Part shown: piece after piece, positions 25,457-33,869 of the stretch
Layout: every line of letters starts with the position of its first letter
Position numbering within the stretch: the first letter of the stretch is position 1
Assembly: GCF_014648815.1 (NCBI RefSeq)
Contig: NZ_BMRV01000019.1
Span: 56,216-120,215, forward strand
DNA from: Streptomyces flaveolus
GTDB lineage: Bacteria; Actinomycetota; Actinomycetes; Streptomycetales; Streptomycetaceae
DNA length: 64,000 bases
Reading direction: 5' to 3'
Notes under the pieces: generated by a model
Database searches by the model: none
What the model was told of the DNA's origin: nothing
What the model saw: the letters and a program-made list of their open reading frames with translations, nothing else
Made by a program: the position numbers and the translations under genes

Positions 25457-25786
25457 ATGCTCCGGGTGCTGATGTTCCTCGTGCCACTGGCGTTGAGCGT
25501 CTACGCGTTCATCGACTGCATCAGCACGAAGGATGCCGACATCCGCCACATGCCCAAGCCGCTGTGGGCGATCCTCGTGCTGCTGTTCCCGCTGGTCGGC
25601 TCGATCTCCTGGCTCATCGCGGGAAAGAAGCGGCACCCGGCCGGCACGGCGTTCGGACAGGGCGGCGGACGGCGGCAGTGGGTCGCGCCGGACGACAACC
25701 CGGACTTCCTGAAGTCCCTCGGCGAGGACCGGGACAAGGACACGGGCGGCGACAAGGACGCGGACGAGGATCCCCGGCGGGACTGA
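25457..25786 (+). CDS. PLDc N-terminal-domain small membrane protein
   Basis: 109 aa. Two hydrophobic segments (VLMFLVPLALSVYAFIDCIST and PLWAILVLLFPLVGSISWLIAGKK) match the 'phospholipase D N-terminal' membrane domain found before cardiolipin synthases. No catalytic HKD part follows; a charged Asp/Lys-rich tail replaces it. Stand-alone copies like this are common in streptomycetes and have no known function. ATG 25457 follows GGAGAGG. It is divergent from mqnL. Confidence 0.8.
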   Translation: MLRVLMFLVPLALSVYAFIDCISTKDADIRHMPKPLWAILVLLFPLVGSISWLIAGKKRHPAGTAFGQGGGRRQWVAPDDNPDFLKSLGEDRDKDTGGDKDADEDPRRD

Positions 25787-25798
25787 GTCACCCCCGGA

Positions 25799-25853
25799 CC
25801 GGACCCGTGGCCGTACGTTCCCCCCCGGGTCGTACGGACGGACACGGGTCCGG
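25799..25853 (+). terminator. Terminator hairpin after the PLDc-N gene
   Basis: CCGGACCCGTG (25799-25809) pairs exactly with CACGGGTCCGG (25843-25853), and CCGTACG/CGTACGG extends it inside. It lies between the PLDc-N gene and the convergent lipoprotein gene and may serve both. Confidence 0.65.
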
Positions 25854-25888
25854 CCGAGGGGCCAGTCTGTACCATCGCGGCCCCGGAT

Positions 25889-25916
25889 TGAAAGATGCTT
25901 CTAGAAACTGCTTTCA
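25889..25916. promoter_or_regulatory. Imperfect palindrome centred on TTCTAGAA at the lipoprotein gene's end
   Basis: TGAAAG (25889-25894) and CTTTCA (25911-25916) flank a central TTCTAGAA (25899-25906), symmetric about the same axis. It overlaps the lipoprotein stop codon. The core TTCTAGAAAC is shared with the palindrome upstream of the same gene, so it may be a second binding site of the neighbouring TetR regulator, or a weak hairpin. Confidence 0.4.
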
Positions 25917-26423
25917 GCTCCGTGCGTACGGACCGAGTCCGACCAGGCAGTACACGTACTCGTTGATCGCCGCGCCGTTGAGGGTGTAGCGGTAGGAGAA
26001 CGCGTACTCCGTACGGGAGTTGCTGTTGCACTGGCTCAGGTCGGACGTCATGGGGAACGTCTGGATCACCTGGTAGTGGGCGTCGGACGCCGAGCAGTCG
26101 ACCTCCTCCACGTCGTCGACCTCCTGGGCGGTCGTGGAGTCCGGCAGCGTTCCGTTGAGACAGGTGCCCGAGTCGTACGGGTCGGGTGCGGCGCTCTCGG
26201 TGGCGTACGGGTCGTCGGCGACCGGGTCCTCGGTGTACGGATCCTCGGTGTACGGGTCCTCCGTGGCGGTCTCGTAGGGCACGGAGCTGACGGGTGGGGC
26301 GGCGTCGGGTGCGTCGTTGTCGGTGCTGCCGCAACCGGTGACCGACAGGGCGAGCACCGCGGCCGCGACGGCGATCGCCGACGCCACCGCCCGGGCGCGC
26401 ATCTCTGATGCAGACATGCGCAC
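25914..26423 (-). CDS. Secreted lipoprotein with Asp/Pro/Tyr repeats
   Basis: 169 aa. The signal peptide ends in the lipobox SVTGC, giving a membrane-anchored lipoprotein. Next comes a low-complexity stretch with repeats of TEDPY (YTEDPYTEDPVADDPYATE), then a folded domain with four Cys (GTCLNGT, EVDCSAS, SQCNSNS, VYCLVG) that could make two disulfides. It resembles LppU/SCO3897-type lipoproteins in layout; no enzyme motif is seen. GTG/ATG starts at 26423 or 26405 are possible. It is divergent from a TetR gene and is flanked by TTCTAGAA sites, so it is probably a target of that regulator. Confidence 0.75.
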   Translation of the reverse strand: MRMSASEMRARAVASAIAVAAAVLALSVTGCGSTDNDAPDAAPPVSSVPYETATEDPYTEDPYTEDPVADDPYATESAAPDPYDSGTCLNGTLPDSTTAQEVDDVEEVDCSASDAHYQVIQTFPMTSDLSQCNSNSRTEYAFSYRYTLNGAAINEYVYCLVGLGPYARS

Positions 26424-26453
26424 AGTGTGCGTCGGCAGGGCACAGACCGGAGT

Positions 26454-26479
26454 ATGTTTCTAGAAACATCCTCTAGAAA
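26454..26479. promoter_or_regulatory. Perfect palindrome ATGTTTCTAGAAACAT, candidate TetR operator
   Basis: The 16-bp perfect palindrome ATGTTTCTAGAAACAT (26454-26469) is followed by a half site CTAGAAA (26473-26479). It lies in the divergent spacer between the lipoprotein gene and the TetR gene, the classical place for an autoregulated operator. CTAG is rare in GC-rich streptomycete DNA, so the repeat stands out. Confidence 0.6.
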
Positions 26480-26553
26480 TTCACCTGCTTCGTGACGACC
26501 GAACCCTTGCTTTACGCTGGTCGTCACGGTCCCCAGGAGAGAACGGTCGCCTC

Positions 26554-27153
26554 ATGAGTCCCAAGCAACAACGTGGTGAGGCCACCGTCGAGCTGCTCCT
26601 GGACGCCGCCCTGCGGGTGTACGGCGAATCGGGCGAGCAGGGGCTGACCGTCAGCGCCGTGACCAAGGCCAGCGGCGTGAGCCTGGGCAGCCTCTACCAC
26701 CACTTCGGCAGCATCGACGGCCTCGTCAACGCGCTGCTGATGCGGTGGCTGGAACGGCTGCTGGGCGAGATGGTCACCGCGCTGGAACGTTCACGCACCG
26801 CCCGGACCGGCATCCGTGCCCTCGTGCGCGCCTATCTGTCCTTCGTCCGGGAGCACCCGGATGCGGGCCGGCTCCTGCACTCGTCCCACGCCGACCGACT
26901 CGGCATGGCCCAGGCCAAACAGCTCCGTGACGCCCAGGAGGCCAGGCTGACACCGGCGTCCGAGTGGCTCCAGCTGTACGTCGACAAGGGAGAGCTCGCC
27001 CCCCTGACCCCGGCGCTCCTCGAGAGCCTCGTCCTCGGCCCCGTCATCGGCGCGTCCCGCCGCTGGCTGGCCGTCGGCGACATCGACCTGGACGAGGCCG
27101 CGCGCGTCCTGCCGGAACGGATCTGGCGGTCGGTGAGCGCGGACGGCGAGTGA
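26554..27153 (+). CDS. TetR-family transcriptional regulator
   Basis: 199 aa. Helix-turn-helix region ATVELLLDAALRVYGESGEQGLTVSAVTKASGVSLGSLYHHFGSIDGLV is a clear TetR match. The C-terminal domain (SFVREHPDAGRLLHSSHADRL) is typical of regulators binding small hydrophobic ligands. ATG 26554 follows CAGGAGAGA. Its divergent partner is a secreted lipoprotein, and a perfect palindrome lies between them, so repression of both genes is likely. The ligand is unknown. Confidence 0.9.
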   Translation: MSPKQQRGEATVELLLDAALRVYGESGEQGLTVSAVTKASGVSLGSLYHHFGSIDGLVNALLMRWLERLLGEMVTALERSRTARTGIRALVRAYLSFVREHPDAGRLLHSSHADRLGMAQAKQLRDAQEARLTPASEWLQLYVDKGELAPLTPALLESLVLGPVIGASRRWLAVGDIDLDEAARVLPERIWRSVSADGE

Positions 27154-27324
27154 AACGGTCGGCGTGCCGTTGCGGCGCAGTCCCTCGGGACCGCGCCCGG
27201 GCCCGGAGGACGTCGAGGAGTGGCAGCGCCGGCACCCACGGGAGACGCGGTCACCTGCGGTACCGGAGGAGCTTCGCGGACTACGCGGTGCTGGAGAGAC
27301 TGTCGTATCCCCGGGCACGACGAA

Positions 27325-27360
27325 GGCCGGTGCCCGTGACCTGGGTCATGGGCACCGGCC
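27325..27360. terminator. Bidirectional terminator between TetR and ccsB genes
   Basis: GGCCGGTGCCC (27325-27335) pairs with GGGCACCGGCC (27350-27360), and the interior TGACC/GGTCA continues the stem with one wobble. It lies 16 bp after the ccsB stop and would end the long cytochrome c maturation transcript. The 222 bp between the TetR stop and ccsB hold no other feature. Confidence 0.8.
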
Positions 27361-27376
27361 TCGCGGTGTTCCGGGG

Positions 27377-28516
27377 TCAGAAGCCGACGGACTGGAGCGC
27401 GCCCAGGCCGACATCGGCGTAGGAGTGCTTGCCGGAGACGAAGATGTTCACGCCGTAGTAGTTGAACAGCCAGCAGGCGAACGCGGCCAGGGCCAGGTAG
27501 GCGGCCTTGCGGCCCTTCCAGCCGGCCGTCGCGCGGGCGTGCAGGTAACAGGCGTACGCGACCCAGGTGATGAAGGACCAGACCTCCTTGGGGTCCCAGC
27601 CCCAGTAGCGGCCCCAGGCGTCGCCCGCCCAGATGGCGCCCGCGATGATCGTGAACGTCCACAGCGGGAAGACGGCGGCGTTGACGCGGTACGCGAACTT
27701 GTCGAGGGACGCGGCGGCGGGCAGCCGGTCCAGGACCGAGTTGGCGAAACGGCCGGGGGTGCCGCCGGTGGCGAGCTTGTTCTCGAACGAGTCCTTGAAC
27801 AGGTACAGGATCGTGGCGACCGCGCCCACGTAGAAGACGGCGCCGCAGAAGATCGCCGTGGAGACGTGGATGTACAGCCAGTACGAGTGCAGCGCCGGGA
27901 CCAGCTGGTCGCTCGCCGTGTACAGGACCGTGACGGCCAGGCCGAGGTCCAGCAGGACCGTGGTGGCCAGGGGCAGGCCGAGCCAGCGGATGTTCTTCTT
28001 CAGCGCGAGCAGGACGAGGTACACGCCGACGACGACCGTCGTGAGCGTGATGTTGAACTCGTACATGTTGCCCCACGGCGCCCGCTTCACCGACAGGGCA
28101 CGCGTGAGCACACCGCCCGCCTCGATGGCGAAGGCGAGCACGGTGAGCGAGATGGCGATCCGCCCGTAGAGGTCGCCCTTCTCGGTGCCGCCGTGGGCAC
28201 CCGGCCCGTCGGGCACGTCACGGGAGCCGGCCGCGGAGCGCACGACGACCTGGGGCCGCTCCAGCACGGCGGTGCCGCCGGCCTTCTTCACGGTGACGGC
28301 CGGTGCGCCCTTCGCCTCGGCCGTGGCGGTGAGCGCGGCGGCCGTGCGGCCGACCTTGCTGCGGCTGCCGAGGAGCCATTCGGCGATGTGGGCGAAGAAG
28401 GCCAGGGTGTAGACGGCCATCGCGGAGTAGATCAGCGTGTTGCTGAGGTTCGCGAGATGCTCGTTGGTGGCGGTGGCCAACTCCGTTGCGGCCTCTGTTG
28501 CGGCGGCGAGAGTCAC
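27377..28516 (-). CDS. ccsB: System II cytochrome c biogenesis protein CcsB/ResC
   Basis: 379 aa polytopic membrane protein that, with ResB, carries heme across the membrane and attaches it to apocytochrome c. The heme-handling tryptophan-rich motif is seen as WGRYWGWDPKEVWSFITWVAYACYLHAR. Conserved His occur in periplasmic loops (HSYWLYIHVSTAIFCG and HIAEW). GTG 28516 overlaps the resB TGA, so translation is coupled. It is the last gene of the resA-ccdA-resB-ccsB series and is followed by a strong terminator. Confidence 0.93.
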   Translation of the reverse strand: MTLAAATEAATELATATNEHLANLSNTLIYSAMAVYTLAFFAHIAEWLLGSRSKVGRTAAALTATAEAKGAPAVTVKKAGGTAVLERPQVVVRSAAGSRDVPDGPGAHGGTEKGDLYGRIAISLTVLAFAIEAGGVLTRALSVKRAPWGNMYEFNITLTTVVVGVYLVLLALKKNIRWLGLPLATTVLLDLGLAVTVLYTASDQLVPALHSYWLYIHVSTAIFCGAVFYVGAVATILYLFKDSFENKLATGGTPGRFANSVLDRLPAAASLDKFAYRVNAAVFPLWTFTIIAGAIWAGDAWGRYWGWDPKEVWSFITWVAYACYLHARATAGWKGRKAAYLALAAFACWLFNYYGVNIFVSGKHSYADVGLGALQSVGF

Positions 28517-30240
28517 TTCTCAGCCCCTTCGGCAGGTACGACTCGGGGATCGGGGGTTTCGGGATCGGCGTCGGCGTCGGGGGCGCCGGGCGCCTGCTCG
28601 TACAGGATCCCGGCCAGTTCGCCGAGCTCCTCGGGCACCTTCGCGGACTCGCTGCGGCCGAGGCCGGCCATCTCGACGACCGTGACGCCGTCGGCGCCCT
28701 TGACGGCCCGCACCCACACGCGGCGGCGCTGGATGAACAGGGAGCCGGCGAGGCCGAGGATGGCGACGACGGCACCGCCGAGCGCCCAGCCGCTGGCGGG
28801 CTGCCGGGTGACCTGGAAGTTGGCCCATTCCTGGACGCCGTCGAAGGTCACCGTGCCGGCGCCGTTCGGCAGGGTCATGGTGTCGCCGACCTTGAGCTGC
28901 TTCTTGAACAGCTCGCCGTCGGAGTCCTTGAACTCCTTCAGCTTGGTCTTGTCGAGCTGGTAGATGCTCTTCGGGAAGCCCGCGTCGACACCGAGGTCAC
29001 CGTGGTAGGCGGAGAGCGCGAGCATCGGGTTGAGCAGCGCCGGGAAGGTCGAGAACATCGCGCTTCCCTTGCCGCCGTACGTCGGCAGGAAGAACGCGTT
29101 GAAGCCGAGCTGCTCCTTGACGCCCTCGGCGTTGCGGTAGCCGTCCCGGACCATGACGGCGCCGGAGGAGGTGACGTTGGAGTCCAGCGGCAGCAGCGCC
29201 GTCGCCTCGTGGTCCATGACGACGTTGCCCTTGGCGTCCTTGACGGTGAGGACGGGCGCGTAGCCGTGGGCGGTGAGGTAGACCTTCGAGCCGTCGATCT
29301 CCAGCGGCTCGTTGACCTTGATGGTGGTCGGCTCGTCCTTGCCGTAGGCGCCCTCGCTGTAGGTGACCTTGGCCTCGTAGACGCGCGGAGTGCCGCGGTT
29401 GGGGCCGGTCGCCTCGTAGGTGCCGTGGAAGTCCTTCAGGGTGAAACTGAAGGGGGCCAGGTCGCGGTCCGGGTCGAACAGGTTGCCGGACTTGAAGTCG
29501 TCGTACTGCGTGAGGGTGTTGGAGAAGCCGTCGCCCTCCAGGATCAGCTTGTTGCCCTCGTACTTGAACAGCTGGCCCCAGGCGAAGGCGATCAGCATCA
29601 CGATCAGCGCGATGTGGAAGGCGAGGTTGCCGGCCTCGCGCAGATAGCCCTTCTCACCGGCGACGGCGTCATCGACGGTGTGGGCGCGGAAGCGGCGCTT
29701 CTTCAGCACCGCCAGCGCGGCCTCGCGGACCTGCTCGGGCTCGGCCCCGGTGCGCCAGGTGGTGTAGGCGGGCAGCCGGGTCAGGCGCCGGGGGGCGCCG
29801 GGCGGGCGGCCGCGCAACTGGCCGACGAACTGCCAGGTGCGCGGGATGATGCAGCCGATGAGGGAGACGAACAGCAGGATGTAGATCGCGGAGAACCACA
29901 CCGAGCCGTACACGTGGAAGAGGCCGAGCTTGTCGTAGACCGGCGCCAGGAGGTCGTGCCTGGTGCGGAAGTCGTCGACCTTCGTGGCGTCGATGCCCTC
30001 CTGCGGGATCAGCGACCCGGGGATCGCGCCCAGCGACAGCAGCAGGAGCAGCAGCAGCGCCACCCGCATCGAGGTGAGCTGCCGCCAGAACCAGCGGACC
30101 CAGCCGACGACGCCGAGTGCGGGGAGGTTCGGGGCCTCCTCCTGGGGGGCGGTGGAGAGCTGGGAGCCGGCGGCGCCGAGGTCCTGGTCGTCGCCGGCCC
30201 TCGGGGTGTTCCCCGGCACCGTTTTCGAAGTGCTGCTCAT
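28513..30240 (-). CDS. resB: System II cytochrome c biogenesis protein ResB (Ccs1)
   Basis: 575 aa membrane partner of CcsB. Family landmarks: WVRWFWRQLTSMRVALLLLLLLSLGAIPGSLIPQ at the N-terminus, SAIYILLFVSLIGCIIPRTW, then a large extracytoplasmic domain (RDLAPFSFTLKDFHGTYEATGPNRG) and a last helix before a cytoplasmic tail. Length fits ResB. ATG 30240, four bases after the ccdA stop, and its own stop overlaps ccsB. All four genes needed for System II maturation are intact here. Confidence 0.93.
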   Translation of the reverse strand: MSSTSKTVPGNTPRAGDDQDLGAAGSQLSTAPQEEAPNLPALGVVGWVRWFWRQLTSMRVALLLLLLLSLGAIPGSLIPQEGIDATKVDDFRTRHDLLAPVYDKLGLFHVYGSVWFSAIYILLFVSLIGCIIPRTWQFVGQLRGRPPGAPRRLTRLPAYTTWRTGAEPEQVREAALAVLKKRRFRAHTVDDAVAGEKGYLREAGNLAFHIALIVMLIAFAWGQLFKYEGNKLILEGDGFSNTLTQYDDFKSGNLFDPDRDLAPFSFTLKDFHGTYEATGPNRGTPRVYEAKVTYSEGAYGKDEPTTIKVNEPLEIDGSKVYLTAHGYAPVLTVKDAKGNVVMDHEATALLPLDSNVTSSGAVMVRDGYRNAEGVKEQLGFNAFFLPTYGGKGSAMFSTFPALLNPMLALSAYHGDLGVDAGFPKSIYQLDKTKLKEFKDSDGELFKKQLKVGDTMTLPNGAGTVTFDGVQEWANFQVTRQPASGWALGGAVVAILGLAGSLFIQRRRVWVRAVKGADGVTVVEMAGLGRSESAKVPEELGELAGILYEQAPGAPDADADPETPDPRVVPAEGAEK

Positions 30241-30244
30241 CGAT

Positions 30245-31015
30245 TCAGATTCCCACGTTGAAGCCGGTGGACCAGGTCTGCATGTCCTGCACCATGCTGT
30301 CCCACGCGCCGGTCAGCAGCAGCAGACCGGTCGCGATCATCATGACGCCGCCGACACGCATCACCCATACGTAGTGGCGCTTGATCCAGCCGAAGGCGCC
30401 GAGCGCCTTGCGGAAGGCGACCGCGGCCAGGACGAACGGCACGCCGAGGCCGAGGCAGTAGGCCACGGTCAGTATGGCGCCGCGGCCGGCGGTGCCCTGC
30501 TGGGAGGAGAGCACCAGCACCGAGGAGAGGGTCGGGCCGATGCAGGGCGTCCAGCCGATGCCGAACAGGGCGCCGAGCACGGGCGCGCCGACCAGCCCGC
30601 TCACGGGCTTGCGGTGGAAGCGGAACTCGCGCTGGGTGAGCCAGGGCATCAGGCCCATGAAGAACACGCCCATGAGCACCATGAAGACGCCCAGCACCTT
30701 GGTCAGGACGCCCCGGTTGGCCTGGAGCGTCTCGCCGAAGTAGCCGAACAGCGCCCCGCCGGAGACGAACACCGCGGTGAAGCCGAGGACGAAGAGGGAG
30801 GCGCCGGCGACCATCCGCCCGCGCCGGGCCTCGGCGAGGTCGGTGCCGGTGACCCCGGTCACGTAGGAGAGGTAACCGGGGACGAGCGGCAGGACGCAGG
30901 GCGAGAAGAAGGAGACGAGGCCGCCGAGGAGCGCGACGGGGAGGGCGACCAGCAGGGCGCCGTTGAGCACAGTGCCGTTGTAGCCGTCCGCAGCGAGCGT
31001 GGACATCACGGTCAC
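30245..31015 (-). CDS. ccdA: CcdA thiol-disulfide transporter
   Basis: 256 aa membrane protein that passes reducing equivalents from cytoplasmic thioredoxin to ResA. Six hydrophobic segments and the two conserved Cys appear in SFFSPCVLPLVPGYLSYVTG and GIGWTPCIGPTLSSVL. Start may be GTG 31015 or ATG 31006. It follows the resA stop directly, so the pair is co-translated: CcdA reduces ResA, which reduces the CXXCH cysteines of apocytochrome c. Confidence 0.92.
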   Translation of the reverse strand: MTVMSTLAADGYNGTVLNGALLVALPVALLGGLVSFFSPCVLPLVPGYLSYVTGVTGTDLAEARRGRMVAGASLFVLGFTAVFVSGGALFGYFGETLQANRGVLTKVLGVFMVLMGVFFMGLMPWLTQREFRFHRKPVSGLVGAPVLGALFGIGWTPCIGPTLSSVLVLSSQQGTAGRGAILTVAYCLGLGVPFVLAAVAFRKALGAFGWIKRHYVWVMRVGGVMMIATGLLLLTGAWDSMVQDMQTWSTGFNVGI

Positions 31016-31016
31016 G

Positions 31017-31658
31017 TCACGTCCCCGGCTTCTCCGCGAGGAACGGCGCGAGCATCTTGCGCAGCTTCTCCTCGCTGAGCCCCTGGAGGCTGCGCGCGGC
31101 GACCTTCCCGTCCCGGTCGATGACCAGCGTGGACGGGATGGCCTGCGGGTTGAGCGTGCCCTTCTCGAACCGGAGCATCATCTTGCCGGTGGGGTCGTAC
31201 AGGCTCGGGTAGCTGATCCCGAAGTCCTTCTCGAAGGACCGGGCCGGACCGATGGACGGGTCACGGGTGTTGATGCCGACGAACTGGACGCCCTGGTCCT
31301 TGACGTCCCGGTAGACCGTCTCCAGGTTCTTCGCCTCGGCGCGGCAGGGCCCGCACCAGGAGCCCCACACGTTGATGACGACGATCTTGCCCTTGTAGTC
31401 GGCGACGTCGACCTGTCCGCCGTCGACGGTCTTGCCGGACAGCTCGGGGGCGTCCGCCCGCTCCCCCTTCTTGGCGGTGGAGATGCCGTCCGAGCCGGTG
31501 ATGAAGCCGGTCTGGCCGCCACCGCCGGACGTCCCTCCCGAGCTGCACGCGGACACGAGCAGCGCGGCCACGGCCGCACCGGTGGTCAGGGCGGCGCGAC
31601 GGCGGACGCGGGCGGCGGTGCGGTTCGAGCGCAGGGGGGCGCGGCTGGCGGCACTCAT
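31017..31658 (-). CDS. resA: ResA-like thiol-disulfide oxidoreductase lipoprotein
   Basis: 213 aa TlpA/ResA thioredoxin-fold protein. A signal peptide ends in the lipobox LVSAC, so it is a lipoprotein on the outer face. The active site is WCGPC in VINVWGSWCGPCRAEAKNL, followed by GINTRD and the cis-Pro IPSTLVIDRDG. It reduces the heme-binding cysteines of apocytochrome c. It is first of the four ccs genes; the polysaccharide deacetylase gene is 66 bp upstream. Confidence 0.92.
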   Translation of the reverse strand: MSAASRAPLRSNRTAARVRRRAALTTGAAVAALLVSACSSGGTSGGGGQTGFITGSDGISTAKKGERADAPELSGKTVDGGQVDVADYKGKIVVINVWGSWCGPCRAEAKNLETVYRDVKDQGVQFVGINTRDPSIGPARSFEKDFGISYPSLYDPTGKMMLRFEKGTLNPQAIPSTLVIDRDGKVAARSLQGLSEEKLRKMLAPFLAEKPGT

Positions 31659-31724
31659 GTGAAAAGTTTCGCATGTCCGTTCCGGGGATCTTGCGCACCC
31701 CCCTCACGGGCGGAAATCCGCATT

Positions 31725-33023
31725 TCAGGCGGCGTTCCCCGTGGGTGTCGAGCCCTCGGTGGACGTGTCCTTGAGGAAGGCGTTCCAGCCGCCGGCGGGC
31801 TGCTGCCCCACCTCGACCGTACGGAGCTTGGCGAGCACCTCGGGCTTCTGCACGTCCAGCCAGTCGGTGAACTGGCGGAAGGAGACGAGGCGTATGTCCC
31901 CGCCCTTCTCCTTCTCCCGCGCGATGTGCTCGAGCGCGTTCTCGACGGCGTCCATGTAGATGCCGCCGTTCCACTCCTCGAAGTGGTTGCCGATGAAGAA
32001 GGGTGCCCGGTTCGACTCGTATGCCCGCCTGAAGCCGGATATGTACGACTGGGTGGCCTGATCGCGCCAGCCCGGGTAGTTGTGGGCGGGGGCCTTGGTC
32101 GAGTTGACCGACTGATTGGCGAGGATGTTGTAGTCCATCGAGAGGACCTCGAAGGAGTGGCCGGGGAAAGGTATCTGCTGCAACGGCAGGTCCCAGATCC
32201 CGTCCTTCTTCGCCGGCCATACCTGCCGGCCGCCGGGCGAGGAGGCGTCGTAGCGCCAGCCGAGCTCGCGGGCGGTGGGCAGCAGGTTGTCCTGGCCTAG
32301 CAGACAGGGCGTGCGGCCGCCGACGAGTTCCTTGTCGTAGTCGAAGGGCAGCGACGGCAGGTCGGTCCAGCCGCTGTTGGTCCGCCACTCCTTCACGAAG
32401 GACTTGGCCTGGTCGATCTCGCTGCGCCACTGTGCCGGGGTCCAGTTGCCCACGGTGCCACTGCCGCCGCAGAAGTGGCCGTTGAAGTGGGTGCCGATCT
32501 CGTGGCCGTCCAGCCAGGCCCGGCGGACGTTCTTCAGCGTGTCCTTGATGTGGGCGTCGGTGAGGTAGCCGATGTCCGAGGCGCCGCGCGGGTTGTTCGG
32601 CGGGTCGTAGAGGCGCTTCTTCGACTCGGGCAGCAGATACAGGCCCGAGAGGAAGAAGGTCATGTGCGCGCCGTGCTCCTGGGCGAGGTCGAGGAAGCGC
32701 GGGAAGAGCCCGTTGCCGACCTCCCCCGCACCGTCCCACGAGAAGACGACGAACTGCGGCGGGGTCTCGCCGGGCTCCAGCGGCACGGGCGCGTCCGGCT
32801 GGTGCGGCTGCTTGCCGGTGTACGACGTGGAGCCGTCGCCGATGGGGCGGGCGGGCGGTGCCGTGCTGCCGGACGGCGAGGGCCGCCCGGCGGAACCGCC
32901 GGCCTGGTGCGAGCCGTCCGTCGACGGGTGGGAGCCGCAGCCCGCGAGCCCGACGGCGGCCGCGGCGCCCGCGCCGAGTCCGAGCATCCCCCTGCGGGTG
33001 AGAGTGCGGGTGGAAGTGCGCAT
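31725..33023 (-). CDS. Tat-exported lipoprotein, polysaccharide deacetylase-like
   Basis: 432 aa. The N-terminus has a twin-arginine motif (TLTRRGMLGLG) followed by the lipobox LAGC, so it is probably a Tat-exported lipoprotein. The mature part resembles NodB-type deacetylases: FVVFSWDGAGE stands where TFDDG is expected, so one of the paired Asp is missing, and IGTHFNGHFCG supplies a His pair. The ending repeats a long family-specific part (VLSMDYNILANQS, FIGNHFEEWNGG). Substrate is unknown and activity uncertain. ATG 33023 is preferred since the Tat motif begins just after it. It sits in the hemL-resA block and resembles SCO4471. Confidence 0.75.
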   Translation of the reverse strand: MRTSTRTLTRRGMLGLGAGAAAAVGLAGCGSHPSTDGSHQAGGSAGRPSPSGSTAPPARPIGDGSTSYTGKQPHQPDAPVPLEPGETPPQFVVFSWDGAGEVGNGLFPRFLDLAQEHGAHMTFFLSGLYLLPESKKRLYDPPNNPRGASDIGYLTDAHIKDTLKNVRRAWLDGHEIGTHFNGHFCGGSGTVGNWTPAQWRSEIDQAKSFVKEWRTNSGWTDLPSLPFDYDKELVGGRTPCLLGQDNLLPTARELGWRYDASSPGGRQVWPAKKDGIWDLPLQQIPFPGHSFEVLSMDYNILANQSVNSTKAPAHNYPGWRDQATQSYISGFRRAYESNRAPFFIGNHFEEWNGGIYMDAVENALEHIAREKEKGGDIRLVSFRQFTDWLDVQKPEVLAKLRTVEVGQQPAGGWNAFLKDTSTEGSTPTGNAA

Positions 33024-33176
33024 CGCAACCTCGTTCGTCACGTCCTTGGGTGGTCACTGGGTGAGAGGACGTGACGAACGGTCGGGTTCCGGATATTTGT
33101 GCGGATTCCGTAACGAGGTTCGCGAACGGCGGGCCGTGGACGCCGGCCTGCGTGGCCGTCAGGCTTCGAAGGCCGG

Positions 33177-33869
33177 TCAGGCCCCGAAGGCCTTGCCCTG
33201 TCCCTTCACCGGCTTGGCCCCCGCGAGGAGGTGGGCCGGGACGAGGTCACGGGCTGGCTCGGTGTAGCCGACGGACACGATCCGGTCGCCCTGGAACGTG
33301 AACGTCGTCAGGGACGCCAGCGTGCACTGCCGCTTGCGCGGGTCGTGCCACAGCCGCCGCCGCTCGACGTACGACCGCAGGATCCAGATCGGCAGCTGGT
33401 GGCTGACGACGACGGCCTCGTGCCCGCGCGCCTTGTCCTTGGCGGCGTTCAGCGCGCCCATCATCCGCACCACCTGGTCGACGTACGGCTCGCCCCAGGA
33501 CGGCTTGAACGGGTTGACGACGTGCTTCCAGTTGGCGGGCCGGCGCAGCGCGCCGTCGCCGATGCCGAAGGTCTTGCCCTGGAAGACGTTCTCGGCCTCG
33601 ATGAGCCGCTCGTCGGTGCCGAGGTCCAGACCGTGCGCCTTGGCGATCGGCGTCGCCGTCTCCTGCGCCCGCTCCAGCGGGGAGGCCACGACGTACGTCA
33701 CATCGCGCGGGGCGAGGTGCTCGGCGACCCGGTCGGCCATGCGCCGGCCCAGCTCGGAGAGGTGGTAGCCGGGCAGCCGGCCGTAGAGCACGCCGGTCGG
33801 GTTCTCGACCTCGCCGTGCCGCATCACGTGGACGACGGTCAGCTCGTCCTTCCGGTCCCCGGCGCTCAC
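33177..33869 (-). CDS. Histidine phosphatase superfamily protein (phosphoglycerate mutase-like)
   Basis: 230 aa. The RHG motif (VMRHGEVENPTGVLYGRLPG) holds the nucleophilic His, and VVVSHQLPIWIL supplies the second His; the Glu and Arg around SPLERAQETA complete the pocket. This is the branch annotated as 'phosphoglycerate mutase' in streptomycetes; the extended insert suggests a phosphatase rather than glycolytic mutase. GTG 33869 overlaps the hemL stop (GTGA), so it is coupled to hemL. Substrate unknown. Confidence 0.88.
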   Translation of the reverse strand: MSAGDRKDELTVVHVMRHGEVENPTGVLYGRLPGYHLSELGRRMADRVAEHLAPRDVTYVVASPLERAQETATPIAKAHGLDLGTDERLIEAENVFQGKTFGIGDGALRRPANWKHVVNPFKPSWGEPYVDQVVRMMGALNAAKDKARGHEAVVVSHQLPIWILRSYVERRRLWHDPRKRQCTLASLTTFTFQGDRIVSVGYTEPARDLVPAHLLAGAKPVKGQGKAFGA

